64,000 nt of DNA from Azohydromonas sediminis (GTDB lineage Bacteria; Pseudomonadota; Gammaproteobacteria; Burkholderiales; Burkholderiaceae_C): contig NZ_QOAZ01000012.1 in the NCBI RefSeq assembly GCF_003574675.1, positions 1 through 64,000 on the forward strand, given 5' to 3'. A program made the translations under genes and the position numbers. The notes below the pieces were generated by a model. It searched no databases. It was given only the letters and a program-made list of their open reading frames with translations, and was not told where the DNA came from. Shown here piece after piece: positions 20,584 to 28,899 of this stretch (positions are counted from its first letter, which is position 1; each line of letters starts with the position of its first letter).

Positions 20584-21800
20584 GACGACGCGCCCTCCGT
20601 CGCAGGCGCCGCCTTCGCGGGCGGTGCGACGTCGTCCTGCGGCAGGAAATCGAGCACGCGCACGCCCACCGTCGTCAGCACGAACGCCGCGCCGACGCCG
20701 CCGAAGCCGAGCAGCCACTCGGGCAGGCGGGGCACGTAGTGCTCGACGGCGCCGTCGGCAAACGGGCTCGTCACGACGTGGCCGGGGAAGATCTCGAGCG
20801 GGAACGCCTGCCCGCCGATGATGAACACGAACAGCCACGCGAAGGCGCCGAGCACGACGAGCGCAGCGGCCACCAGCAGGCTGCTGCCGTCGGGCTTGGG
20901 CCTGAACAGCAGCGCCTGCGGCGCGAGCGAGCCGACGAGCACGTAGCCGACCCAGAACAGCAGCGCGAACGTGCCGCCGCCGTCGCGGCCGAACAGGATG
21001 AAGGCCTCGAACGCGCCCTGGCGCGCGAAGTACAGGTTCGTCAGGTGGTACACCGCCACCAGGTACAGCGACGCGGCGATGAACACGCCGAGCAGGCGCG
21101 CCAGGCGGCGCTGGATCTCGGCCGGCAGCGTGATGCGGTTCCACGCGTACATCGTCGACTGCACGACGAGGAACACCGCCAGGCCCCAGCCGAACGACAG
21201 CACGATGAACAGTGGCGCGAGCAGCGCCGACTGGTAGGCCTGGCGCGCGACGAGGAAGCCGAAGATCGAGCCGGTGCCGGTGGTCAGCACGAAGCGCCAC
21301 ACCAGCGCGGCGATGCCCGCCGGCTTTGACCAGCGGTTCATGCGGCGCTCGAACATCGTCCACAGGTACAGCGCGACGATCGCCGCCATGCCCGAGTACA
21401 GGAACACGTTCCAGGCGAACACCGACTTGAAGTTGTAGTGCGTCGCCGCGACGATCACGCGCTCGGGGCGGCCGAGGTCGAGCATCAGCACCATCAGGCC
21501 GCCGGCCAGCAGCGCCAGGCTCAGCAGCCCCGACAGCGGCGCGCGCTTCTTGTAGACCGTGTGGCCGAACACCGAGCCGATCGACGCGACGTTGAGCACG
21601 CCCGATGCAGCGACGATCATGAAGATCGCGAACACGTGCGGCAGACCCCAGACGACCTGGTTCGTCATGCCGGTGACGACGTGGCCGTGCACCTCCATGT
21701 AGTGCGCGGCGCCGAGCCCGATCGCGGTGACGAGGCCGCCGGCGAGCACCAGCAGCCAGAAGCGGCGCGCGTCGTCGCGCGCTTCGGCGAGCGCCGTCAT
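20580..21800 (-). CDS. dsrP: DsrP, NrfD-family quinone-interacting membrane subunit
   Basis: A 406-residue integral membrane protein of the NrfD/PsrC family with about ten hydrophobic helices and only short loops. It forms the membrane part of the DsrMKJOP complex, exchanging electrons between quinone and the periplasmic DsrJ/DsrO subunits. The start overlaps the dsrO stop (ATGA at 21797-21800) and its own stop overlaps the dsrN start, showing strict coupling. No haem-binding pattern is obvious, in line with the family. Confidence 0.95.
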   Translation of the reverse strand: MTALAEARDDARRFWLLVLAGGLVTAIGLGAAHYMEVHGHVVTGMTNQVVWGLPHVFAIFMIVAASGVLNVASIGSVFGHTVYKKRAPLSGLLSLALLAGGLMVLMLDLGRPERVIVAATHYNFKSVFAWNVFLYSGMAAIVALYLWTMFERRMNRWSKPAGIAALVWRFVLTTGTGSIFGFLVARQAYQSALLAPLFIVLSFGWGLAVFLVVQSTMYAWNRITLPAEIQRRLARLLGVFIAASLYLVAVYHLTNLYFARQGAFEAFILFGRDGGGTFALLFWVGYVLVGSLAPQALLFRPKPDGSSLLVAAALVVLGAFAWLFVFIIGGQAFPLEIFPGHVVTSPFADGAVEHYVPRLPEWLLGFGGVGAAFVLTTVGVRVLDFLPQDDVAPPAKAAPATEGASS

Positions 21801-22582
21801 GACGTGATCCCCTGGTAGCGCACGCCCGGGTCGAGCCGCAGGTCGGCGCGCAACTGCACGCTCGCGACCTCGCGCAGGCGCTTCGAGATCGCGCTGTCAG
21901 GATCGTTGAGGTCGCCGAACAGGATCGCGCCGTGGCCGGCCTTCGTGCACGCCTCGGCGCACGCGGTCGTCGTGCCGCCGGCGTCGATGCGGTGCACGCA
22001 CAGCGTGCAGCTCTCGACGCAGCCCTTGCCGCGCGGCACGTCGGGCTTCTGGTTGGTCAGCGGCTCGTGCACGAACGAGCGCGCCTTGTACGGGCAGGCC
22101 ATCATGCAGTAGCGGCAGCCGATGCAGATGTGGCGGTCGACGAGCACGATGCCGTCGGCGCGCTTGAACGACGCGCCGGTCGGGCACACGTCGACGCACG
22201 GCGGCGACGCGCAGTGCTGGCACATCACCGGTGCCGAGCTGACGCGCCCGGTCTTGATCTCCTTGATCTCGACCTTGCGGATCCACTGCGCCGAGGTCGG
22301 CGTCGGCCGCGGGTCGAGCCCGTTCTCGGCGTTGCAGGCGTCGACGCAGTCGGTGCAGCCGCTGGCGCACTTCGTCGTGTCGATCAGCAGACCCCAGCGC
22401 ACCTTCGGGTTGGCGCCCGCAGTGGGGCCGTCGGCGCCGGCGGCGCGCGCGACCTCGATCAGCCGGACACCGGGGGCGACCATCACGCCGGCCAGTCCAG
22501 CGGCGGCGACGCCGAAGAAGCCGCGCCGCGTGGCCTTGGCGGCATCGCGGGCCGCGGCAGGGGCGTGCTCGTGTTCGCTCAT
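21797..22582 (-). CDS. dsrO: DsrO, periplasmic iron-sulfur protein with Tat signal
   Basis: A 261-residue ferredoxin-like subunit. The twin-arginine leader is KATRRGFFGVAAAGLAG (about residues 17-33), placing the protein in the periplasm. Cysteine groups for several [4Fe-4S] clusters are visible: CASGCTDCVDAC, CQHCASPPCVDVCPTGA, CIGCRYCMMACPY and CVESCTLC with a later CAEAC. It transfers electrons between DsrJ and DsrP. ATGA overlaps join it to dsrJ upstream and dsrP downstream. Confidence 0.95.
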   Translation of the reverse strand: MSEHEHAPAAARDAAKATRRGFFGVAAAGLAGVMVAPGVRLIEVARAAGADGPTAGANPKVRWGLLIDTTKCASGCTDCVDACNAENGLDPRPTPTSAQWIRKVEIKEIKTGRVSSAPVMCQHCASPPCVDVCPTGASFKRADGIVLVDRHICIGCRYCMMACPYKARSFVHEPLTNQKPDVPRGKGCVESCTLCVHRIDAGGTTTACAEACTKAGHGAILFGDLNDPDSAISKRLREVASVQLRADLRLDPGVRYQGITS

Positions 22583-23169
22583 GGTTTCAGCAGCTGCAAG
22601 GTGGCGGCGTCGACCGCGGCGATGCCGCCGTCGAGCTGGCGCGCCTGCGCCCCGAGGCGCATCACGGCCGCCGCGTTCGGCCCCACCGGCACGATCGGGT
22701 GGAACGCGGTGGGCGCCGGCTTCGTCGCGTGGCACTCGAAGCAGTCGATGCGCACCGCGGTGTAGCTGTGGCAGCTGATGCAGAAATTGGTTTCGGCGGC
22801 GGCGACGCTGCCAGTCGTCGGGCTCGCGTGGCACGCGATGCAGGCCTTCAGGCTCGCCTTCGCGCCGCGGATGCCGCCGTGGACCGTCTCGTCGCGCTGG
22901 TGCTTGAGCATCGCCGGGTGCTCGCGGCGCATCGTCGCCGGGTCGGCGATGCACTGGGTGCCGGGCTTCGCCGGCTCGATCACCGGCTTGGGCGTGCGGC
23001 CGCTGCCCTGAGCCAGCGCGGCGGTGGCGGCTGCACCCAGCGCCAGCGACAGGATCCCCAACCGCCACGCCGCGGTGGTCCAAGCGGCCGCCGCGGATCC
23101 GGCTTCGCCGGTCCGCTGGCGGCGCCCCCCCGGGGGGGAGGCGCCGAAGGCGCTGCGGGGGGGGGCCAT
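22579..23169 (-). CDS. dsrJ: DsrJ, periplasmic triheme cytochrome c with repeat-derived N-terminus
   Basis: A 196-residue protein with three CxxCH haem sites (CIACH, CISCH, CFECH) in the middle, as expected for DsrJ of the DsrMKJOP complex. The membrane-leader helix is WRLGILSLALGAAATAALAQ (about residues 35-54). The first 30 or so residues (MAPPRSAFGASPPGGRR...) are encoded by an interspersed C-rich repeat at 23082-23170, and the ATG itself lies in that repeat, overlapping the dsrL stop (TGATG). No better start exists downstream: a TTG at about residue 36 is the only near candidate and lacks a ribosome site. The stop overlaps the dsrO start. Confidence 0.9.
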   Translation of the reverse strand: MAPPRSAFGASPPGGRRQRTGEAGSAAAAWTTAAWRLGILSLALGAAATAALAQGSGRTPKPVIEPAKPGTQCIADPATMRREHPAMLKHQRDETVHGGIRGAKASLKACIACHASPTTGSVAAAETNFCISCHSYTAVRIDCFECHATKPAPTAFHPIVPVGPNAAAVMRLGAQARQLDGGIAAVDAATLQLLKP

Positions 23170-23170
23170 C
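23082..23170 (-). repeat. C-rich interspersed repeat, copy 1 (covers the dsrJ start)
   Basis: About 89 bp containing nested inverted repeats: GGCGCC(...)GGCGCC, a run of C facing a run of G, and CCGGCTTCGCCGG. It is roughly 90 percent identical, by eye, to the reverse complement of 32862-32950. Read on the minus strand it begins TGATGGC and C-run, so it supplies the ATG of dsrJ. Similar C-run/G-run palindromic repeats are scattered in Burkholderiales genomes. Confidence 0.8.
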
Positions 23171-25127
23171 ACTCCCCGAGACCCATCTGGATGTACCCGG
23201 TCGGGCACACGTCGTGGCAGATGTGGCAGCCGATGCACTTCGTGTAGTCGGTGTCGACGTAGCGGCCCGTCGTCGCCTGCGACTTCTTGACCTTGAACAC
23301 CGCGGTCTGCGGGCAGTAGACGACGCAGTTGTCGCACTCGAAGCACAGCCCGCAGCTCATGCAGCGCTTGGCCTCGGCGATCGCCTCGGCCTCGGTCAGC
23401 GGCAGCACGCGCTCGTCGAAGTTGTTCAGTGCCTGCTCGGCGGTCAACGTGACGATCTTGCGCTTGTGGCGCGGCGTGTACTGGAAGTGACCGAGGAACA
23501 GCTCCTCGTGCGGGATCACGTAGCGGTCGGAGCGGTTGTCGAAGTTGTGGATCGCGACGTTGGTGCTGTCGGTGCCGCGGATCGGCTCGTGCACCTCCGA
23601 CAGCACGAGCCCCTTCTCGATCAGCTTGCGCTGGATGTCCCAGGTGTGGACATCGATCTTCGGCCGCTTGTCGAGCGGCTCGCCGGCGAGGTAGCGGTCG
23701 ATGCCGTCGGCGACGATCGCGCCGTGGCCGATCGCGGTCGTCAGCAGGTGCGGGCGCACGACGTCGCCGCCGACGAACATGCCCTTGTGGCCCTGGACCT
23801 GGTAGTTCTTGTCGGCGCTGATGCCGCCCTTGCCGTTGTTCAGCGCCTCGAGGCCGGTGAAGTCCACCGCCTGGCCGATCGCCGAGACGATCAGGTCGGC
23901 CGGGATGTCCTCCTCGGTGCCTTCGATCATCTTGATCTCGAGCCGGCCGCCCTTGATCGACGCCTCGCAGCGCGCGACGCGCAGCGCGGTGGCGCGCCCG
24001 TCGGGGCCGCGCACGACGGCCACCGGCGCGAGCCCGCCGCGGATCGCGATGCCTTCGGCGAGCGCGTGCTCGACCTCGTGCTTGCTCGCCTGCATCTTGT
24101 CGACGGCGAAGATCGACGTCAGCGTCACTTCGGCGCCCTGGCGCGCCGACACCGACGCGACGTCGTGCGCGACGTGGCCGGCGATCGCCATCTCGGGGCG
24201 GTCCTTCTCGTGGACCTGCTCGATGTGGCCGAGGCGGCGCGCGACGGTGGCGACGTCGATCGACGTGTCACCGCCGCCGACGACGACGACGCGCTTGCCG
24301 ACGTGGCGCAGTCGGCCGTCGTTGAACGCCTTCAGGAATGCGGTGGCGGTGACGCAGTTCGGCGCGTCGGCGCCTTCGACCGGCAGCGGGCGGCCGCTTT
24401 GCGCACCGAGGCCGAGGAAGACGGCGTCGAACTCGGCCTGGATCTGCTCGAGCGTGATGTCGGTGCCGATGCGCGTGTTCAGGCGCGCCTCGACGCCGAG
24501 GTCGAGGATGCGCTGGATCTCGGCGTCGAGCACCCGCCTCGGCGTGCGGAAGCCCGGGATGCCGTAGCGCATCATGCCGCCGAGCTCGGCGCGTTCGTCG
24601 AAGATCGTCACCGAGTGGCCCTTGCGCGCGAGCTGGTACGCCGCCGACAGCCCGGCCGGGCCGCCGCCGATCACGGCGACCTTCTTGCCCGTGAGCTTCT
24701 CGGGCTTCGGGAACTGCAGGTTGTTCGCGATCGCGTACTCGCCGAGGAAGTGCTCGACCGAGTTGATGCCGACGAAATCCTCGACCTCGTTGCGGTTGCA
24801 CCCGGACTCGCACGGCGCCGGGCACACGCGGCCCATCACGGACGGCAGCGGGTTGGCCTCGGTCAGGCGCCGCCACGCGTACTCCTGCCACGGCACGCCG
24901 GCCGGCGGCTTCTCGATGCCCCGCACGATGTTCAGGTAGCCGCGGATGTCCTCGCCGGACGGGCACGACGCCTGGCACGGCGGCGTGCTCTGGATGTACG
25001 TCGGGCACTTGTGCGAGTGGTCGGCGTCGAAGATCTGCTCCTGCCAGCGCTTGATCTTGTGGTCGCCGTCCTTGAAGCGGCGGAAGGTCAGCGGCTTGAC
25101 GTCGGTGGTCTCGGTTGCGGCAGACAT
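23169..25127 (-). CDS. dsrL: DsrL, NAD(P)H:acceptor iron-sulfur flavoprotein
   Basis: A 652-residue GltB/GltD-like oxidoreductase that links DsrAB to pyridine nucleotide and is essential for oxidative Dsr function in Allochromatium. N-terminal cysteines for a [4Fe-4S] pair (CPTYIQSTPPCQASCPSGED, then CPAPCESGC) are followed by an FAD site VAVIGGGPAGLSAA (about 149-162) and an NAD(P) site VVVVGGGDTSIDV (about 283-295). The C-terminus has a two-cluster ferredoxin domain (CMSCGLCFECDNC and CIGCHICHDVCP). AGGAGA precedes the ATG. Its stop overlaps the dsrJ start. Confidence 0.95.
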   Translation of the reverse strand: MSAATETTDVKPLTFRRFKDGDHKIKRWQEQIFDADHSHKCPTYIQSTPPCQASCPSGEDIRGYLNIVRGIEKPPAGVPWQEYAWRRLTEANPLPSVMGRVCPAPCESGCNRNEVEDFVGINSVEHFLGEYAIANNLQFPKPEKLTGKKVAVIGGGPAGLSAAYQLARKGHSVTIFDERAELGGMMRYGIPGFRTPRRVLDAEIQRILDLGVEARLNTRIGTDITLEQIQAEFDAVFLGLGAQSGRPLPVEGADAPNCVTATAFLKAFNDGRLRHVGKRVVVVGGGDTSIDVATVARRLGHIEQVHEKDRPEMAIAGHVAHDVASVSARQGAEVTLTSIFAVDKMQASKHEVEHALAEGIAIRGGLAPVAVVRGPDGRATALRVARCEASIKGGRLEIKMIEGTEEDIPADLIVSAIGQAVDFTGLEALNNGKGGISADKNYQVQGHKGMFVGGDVVRPHLLTTAIGHGAIVADGIDRYLAGEPLDKRPKIDVHTWDIQRKLIEKGLVLSEVHEPIRGTDSTNVAIHNFDNRSDRYVIPHEELFLGHFQYTPRHKRKIVTLTAEQALNNFDERVLPLTEAEAIAEAKRCMSCGLCFECDNCVVYCPQTAVFKVKKSQATTGRYVDTDYTKCIGCHICHDVCPTGYIQMGLGE

Positions 25128-25167
25128 CGCGGGTCTCCTGGGGAATCGTGTGCGGCGGCGGCGCCGG

Positions 25168-26700
25168 TCAGCGGGCGTCGCCGAGCCGGATGGCCTTGCT
25201 GACGAGCTGGTGCACGCCGCCGACCATGCTCATGTCGAAGCCGTAGTACGGCAGCACCTTCGTGAACTGCGCCTTGCAGATCGCGCAGATCGTGGCCATG
25301 AAGTTGACGCCGTGCTGGTCGACGACGTTCTTCAGTGCCTCCATGCGCGGCAGCGCGCCCTTGACGCGCAGTTCGATCAAGTCGTCGGTCAGCAAGCCGC
25401 CACCGCCGCCGCAGCAGAACGTGGCCTCGCCGATGGTGCCCGGCGCCATGTCGTGGAAGTGGTTCGCGACCGCCTTGATGATCTCGCGCGGGATCACGAA
25501 CTGGCCGCCTGGTATGTCGCCCATGCGCGAGGCGCGCGCGACGTTGCACGAGTCGTGGAACGTGATGATGCGGTCGTCGTTCTTTTCCTTGTCGAACTTG
25601 AGCGCACCGCGCTGGATCAGGTCGTGGGTCAGCTCGCAGATGTGCGTCGGCTGCTTGTAGCGTGGGTCGAGCTGCTGCTGCAGCTCGATCGCGAACGGGT
25701 CCTTGCCGCCGGCGCCGACGCCGATCAGCGTGTTCCAGAAGCTGTAGGCCACGCGCCACGCGTGGCCGCACTCGCCGACGACGATGCGCTTGACGCCGAG
25801 CTCCAGCGCCGCCTCGCGGATGCGCATCGCGATCTTGCGCAGCTGCTCGTAGTTGCCGATGAACATGCCGAAGTTGCCGGCCTCGCTGGCCTTGCTCGAC
25901 AGCGTCCAGCTGATGCCGGCGGCGTGGAACACCTTGCCGTAGCCGATCAGGCTCTCGACGTGCGGCTCGGCGAAGAAGTCGGCCGACGGCGTGACCAGCA
26001 GCACCTCGGCGCCCTTGGCGTCGATCGGGTAGCGCACGTCGACGCCGGTGTCTGTCTTGACGTCCTCTTCCAGGCCCTCGAGCGTGTTCTCGAGCGCGGG
26101 GCCCGGCAGCCCGAGGTTGTTGCCGATCTTGTGGACCTTGCCGATGATCTCGTTGCTGTACTTCTGCCCGAGGCCGACCGAGTCCATGATCTCGCGCGCG
26201 GCCATCGTGACCTCGGCGGTGTCGATGCCGTACGGGCAGAACACGCTGCAGCGGCGGCACTCGGAGCACTGGTGGTAGTAGCTGTACCACTCGTCGAGCA
26301 CCTCGCGCGTGAGGTCGACAGCGCCCACCAGCTTCGGGAACAGCTTGCCGGCGAGCGTAAAGTAGCGCCGGTAGACCTTGCGCATCAGGTCCTGGCGCGC
26401 CACCGGCATGTTCTTCGGGTCGCCGGTGCCGAGGAAGTAGTGGCACTTGTCGGAGCACGCGCCGCAGTGCACGCAGGCGTCCATGTAGACCTGCAGCGAG
26501 CGGTACTTGCCGAGCAGCTCGCCCATCTTCGCGATCGCTCGCTGCTCCCAGCCCTCGGTCAGCTCGCCGGGGAACCCGATATTGCCCTGGATCTGCGGCG
26601 ACGCGACGAACGGCTTGGTGTGCGCCATCGCGCCCTCGGCCACCAGCGGGATGACCGGGTAGGGCTTCAGTTCGGGAGTCTGGAACGCCGCGGTGGCCAC
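25168..26700 (-). CDS. dsrK: DsrK, HdrD-like cytoplasmic iron-sulfur subunit
   Basis: A 510-residue protein related to heterodisulfide reductase HdrD, the cytoplasmic catalytic subunit of DsrMKJOP that is thought to act on the DsrC trisulfide/disulfide. Two ferredoxin motifs are seen (CVHCGACSDKCHYF, CSECRRCSVFCPYG). A CCG-type noncubane cluster domain follows, with CGHAWR, FHDSCNVAR, FCCGGGGG and CAICKAQF. The start codon is GTG at 26700, just after the dsrM stop; an ATG inside the protein would lose conserved sequence. Confidence 0.95.
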   Translation of the reverse strand: MATAAFQTPELKPYPVIPLVAEGAMAHTKPFVASPQIQGNIGFPGELTEGWEQRAIAKMGELLGKYRSLQVYMDACVHCGACSDKCHYFLGTGDPKNMPVARQDLMRKVYRRYFTLAGKLFPKLVGAVDLTREVLDEWYSYYHQCSECRRCSVFCPYGIDTAEVTMAAREIMDSVGLGQKYSNEIIGKVHKIGNNLGLPGPALENTLEGLEEDVKTDTGVDVRYPIDAKGAEVLLVTPSADFFAEPHVESLIGYGKVFHAAGISWTLSSKASEAGNFGMFIGNYEQLRKIAMRIREAALELGVKRIVVGECGHAWRVAYSFWNTLIGVGAGGKDPFAIELQQQLDPRYKQPTHICELTHDLIQRGALKFDKEKNDDRIITFHDSCNVARASRMGDIPGGQFVIPREIIKAVANHFHDMAPGTIGEATFCCGGGGGLLTDDLIELRVKGALPRMEALKNVVDQHGVNFMATICAICKAQFTKVLPYYGFDMSMVGGVHQLVSKAIRLGDAR

Positions 26701-26710
26701 GCCACTGCCC

Positions 26711-27439
26711 TCACTTGTCGAGCGCGGCCGCCCACGACGCCACGTGGCGCGCCTCGCGCGGGTTGTCGACCTGGTAACGCGTCGGGCTGAACAGCAGCCC
26801 CGGCGCGTGCAGCAGCTTGCTGATCGGGAACACGATCAGAAGCACCGCCACCAGCGCCAGGTGCAGCAGCAGCAGCGGGTCGGCCGGCAGCGGCTGCACG
26901 TCGAAGCGCATCAGCCCGAGCGTGAACGCCTTCAGCGCGACGATGTCGGTGTGCGCGACGAAGCGCATCCCGAGTCCCGACAGGCCGATCGCGATTAGCA
27001 GCGCCAGGTGCAGGTGGTCCGACGGCGTCGAGATGTAGTGCACCCGGTCGACGAGGAAACGCCTCGCCCACAGCCCCGCCAGGCCTGCGACCATCGTGAA
27101 ACCGGCGTAGGTGCCGAACGGCTGCACCCACACGATCGGCTCCCACACCGGCTGCTGGAAGTAGCGCACGTGGCGCAGGATCACGAGCAGCAGCGAGACG
27201 TGGAACAGCCAGCCGAAGGCCCAGGTCCACTTGTTGGACTTGAACAGGCTCTCGAAGAGGGCGACCTCGCGCACCATGCGCAGCGCCGCGCCGCCGCCCG
27301 TCGTCGGCGCCGGCGTCGTCGGGATCTTCAGCGGCGCCGGCGTCGTCGCGTAGCGCCGGATCTTCAGCGCCAGGCCGACGACGAACAGCGCCGTCGCTGC
27401 GTAGAAGACGACCGCGTAGGCCCAGCCGAGCGCCGTCAT
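26711..27439 (-). CDS. dsrM: DsrM, NarI-like membrane cytochrome b
   Basis: A 242-residue membrane protein with about five helices, resembling the NarI haem-b subunit. Histidines suited to haem b ligation lie in FGWLFHVSLLL, ILRHVRYF, STPSDHLHLALL and LLLLHLALVA. It anchors DsrK and passes electrons to or from quinone. It is somewhat short relative to the DsrM of many organisms but complete in its helices. It follows dsrC and precedes dsrK by about ten bases. Confidence 0.92.
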   Translation of the reverse strand: MTALGWAYAVVFYAATALFVVGLALKIRRYATTPAPLKIPTTPAPTTGGGAALRMVREVALFESLFKSNKWTWAFGWLFHVSLLLVILRHVRYFQQPVWEPIVWVQPFGTYAGFTMVAGLAGLWARRFLVDRVHYISTPSDHLHLALLIAIGLSGLGMRFVAHTDIVALKAFTLGLMRFDVQPLPADPLLLLHLALVAVLLIVFPISKLLHAPGLLFSPTRYQVDNPREARHVASWAAALDK

Positions 27440-27476
27440 CGCGTGGGTCCTGCCGGTGACGGCGCCCGTCGGCCCG

Positions 27477-27809
27477 TCAGACGCAGCCGGTGGGCTTGGG
27501 CAGGCCGGCGATCTTGCACGCCTGCTTCGCCGGGCCGTACGGGAACAGCTCGTAGAGGTACTTGCTGTTGCCCTTCTCTTCGCCGAGCTGCTTGCCGATG
27601 GCCTTCGTCAGCACGCGCACCGCGGGGGCGATCTGGTACTCGTCGTAGTACTGGCGCAGGAAGTTGACGACTTCCCAGTGGTTGGGTGTCATCTCGACGT
27701 TTTCCTGCTTGGCGATCGCGGCGGCCACGTCCTCGTTCCAGTCGGACAGGTTGACCAGGTAGCCTTCCTCGTCGGTCTCGATGGTGTGGCCGTTGACTTC
27801 GATCGACAT
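27477..27809 (-). CDS. dsrC: DsrC, sulfur-carrier protein with both redox cysteines
   Basis: A 110-residue DsrC. The C-terminal arm keeps both functional cysteines: C98 in KQACKIAG and the penultimate C109 in PTGCV. Sulfur received from DsrE is carried on C109, and a trisulfide forms between the two during the DsrAB reaction. NHWEVVNFLRQYY and PAVRVLTKAIGK are family signatures. A strong GAGGAG ribosome site lies seven bases before the ATG, consistent with high expression. A second, cysteine-less family member is encoded at 32534. Confidence 0.98.
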   Translation of the reverse strand: MSIEVNGHTIETDEEGYLVNLSDWNEDVAAAIAKQENVEMTPNHWEVVNFLRQYYDEYQIAPAVRVLTKAIGKQLGEEKGNSKYLYELFPYGPAKQACKIAGLPKPTGCV

Positions 27810-27851
27810 CTCGTTCTCCTCGTGCGTCGGGTGAAGGGGTTGGCTCGCGCT

Positions 27852-28151
27852 TCAGAGCCAGGACTGGTTCGTGGGGTGCTCGGCGACGAGGTCGACGAAG
27901 CCGGCGTAGTCCACCGTGGCCACGCCGTCGATCAGGCGGCCGGCGACGCCGCGCGCCTCGAGGTCGGGCGCGAGCGCGACGACCTTCAGCCGCTTCGTGG
28001 CGGCCGCCAGCCCGCTCGCCACGGCCATGCCGGTGGTGGCAGCGTAGACGCCGTCCTCGACCAGCAGCAGCGTGTGGCCGTCCTTGGCCAGCCGCAGGCA
28101 GCTCGCGAGGGCCGTCGTCTGCGCGGGGGACTTGTTGACGATGTGCAGCAT
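27852..28151 (-). CDS. dsrH: DsrH, sulfur-relay subunit (TusB-like)
   Basis: A 99-residue subunit of the DsrE2F2H2 sulfurtransferase complex. The start MLHIVNKSP and the LLLVEDGVYAA block are typical of DsrH/TusB; the single conserved cysteine is C18 (ALASCLRL). It lies in the order dsrE-F-H-C. A GAGGA site precedes the ATG. Confidence 0.93.
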   Translation of the reverse strand: MLHIVNKSPAQTTALASCLRLAKDGHTLLLVEDGVYAATTGMAVASGLAAATKRLKVVALAPDLEARGVAGRLIDGVATVDYAGFVDLVAEHPTNQSWL

Positions 28152-28164
28152 CGGGGTTCCTCGG

Positions 28165-28521
28165 TCAGAACGACAGCACGACGTCCTGCGCGGCCATCAG
28201 GTCGGCCATCTCGGCGCTCGACAGCACCGTGACGTCGACGAGCAGGTCGTCCTCGGTCAGGCCGCGCGCGTCCATCGACTCGCGCTCGACATACAGCTTC
28301 TCGATGTCGTAGCCCTCGAGCGCGCGGTACGTCTTGCTGTGGTTCTTGATGCCGATGGCCTTCGTGTCCTGGCCCTTGACGAGCTGGTAGACGCCGTCGT
28401 CGACGAACACGAGACTGACGTCCTGGTCGAACGTGGCCGTGATCAGCACGACCTCGAGGCTCTCGAGCGCATAGATCGTGCCGTACGGGGCCTTGCGGTT
28501 GACGAACATGAACTTCTTCAT
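28165..28521 (-). CDS. dsrF: DsrF, sulfur-relay subunit (TusC-like)
   Basis: A 118-residue subunit of DsrEFH. MKKFMFVNRKAPYGTIYALE and VSLVFVDDGVYQL are diagnostic of DsrF/TusC. The start at 28521 has GGAGAC seven bases upstream, whereas the longer frame reaches into dsrE. It starts two bases after the dsrE stop. No catalytic cysteine is seen, as expected for DsrF. Confidence 0.93.
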   Translation of the reverse strand: MKKFMFVNRKAPYGTIYALESLEVVLITATFDQDVSLVFVDDGVYQLVKGQDTKAIGIKNHSKTYRALEGYDIEKLYVERESMDARGLTEDDLLVDVTVLSSAEMADLMAAQDVVLSF

Positions 28522-28523
28522 CG

Positions 28524-28883
28524 TCAGTCTCCGAAGGTCACCGTGCGGTCGCTCTTGATGCCGCCGTCGACGAGCTGGCCGAGCCCGCTGATGCGAAAGC
28601 CCGGCGCGAGCACCTCGTCCTTGATGCCGCGGCGCAGTGCGGCGGCGACGCACACGACGAGGTCGACGCCATGCTGCTCCTTCAGCGCCGACCAGCGGTT
28701 GACGATGTGGCGGTCGTCCTGCGGCGGCTCGGTGAGCCGCGTCGCGTTGTAGACGCCGTCGTGGTAGAAGAAGATGCGCATCACCTCGTGGCCCTTGGCG
28801 ATCGCGGCGGCGGCGAACTGGTACGCGGTGTCGCTCGCCTGGTGCGTGTACGGGCCTTCACTGACCAGCAGGGTGAATTTCAT
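28524..28883 (-). CDS. dsrE: DsrE, sulfur-relay subunit with catalytic cysteine
   Basis: A 119-residue subunit of DsrEFH. The sulfur-binding cysteine is C78 in DLVVCVAAALRRG, the same position as reported for Allochromatium DsrE. This cysteine passes sulfane sulfur to DsrC. FFYHDGVYNATRL is a family block. It follows dsrB by 16 bases. Confidence 0.95.
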   Translation of the reverse strand: MKFTLLVSEGPYTHQASDTAYQFAAAAIAKGHEVMRIFFYHDGVYNATRLTEPPQDDRHIVNRWSALKEQHGVDLVVCVAAALRRGIKDEVLAPGFRISGLGQLVDGGIKSDRTVTFGD

Positions 28884-28899
28884 CGGGTGCCGCGCCGGT

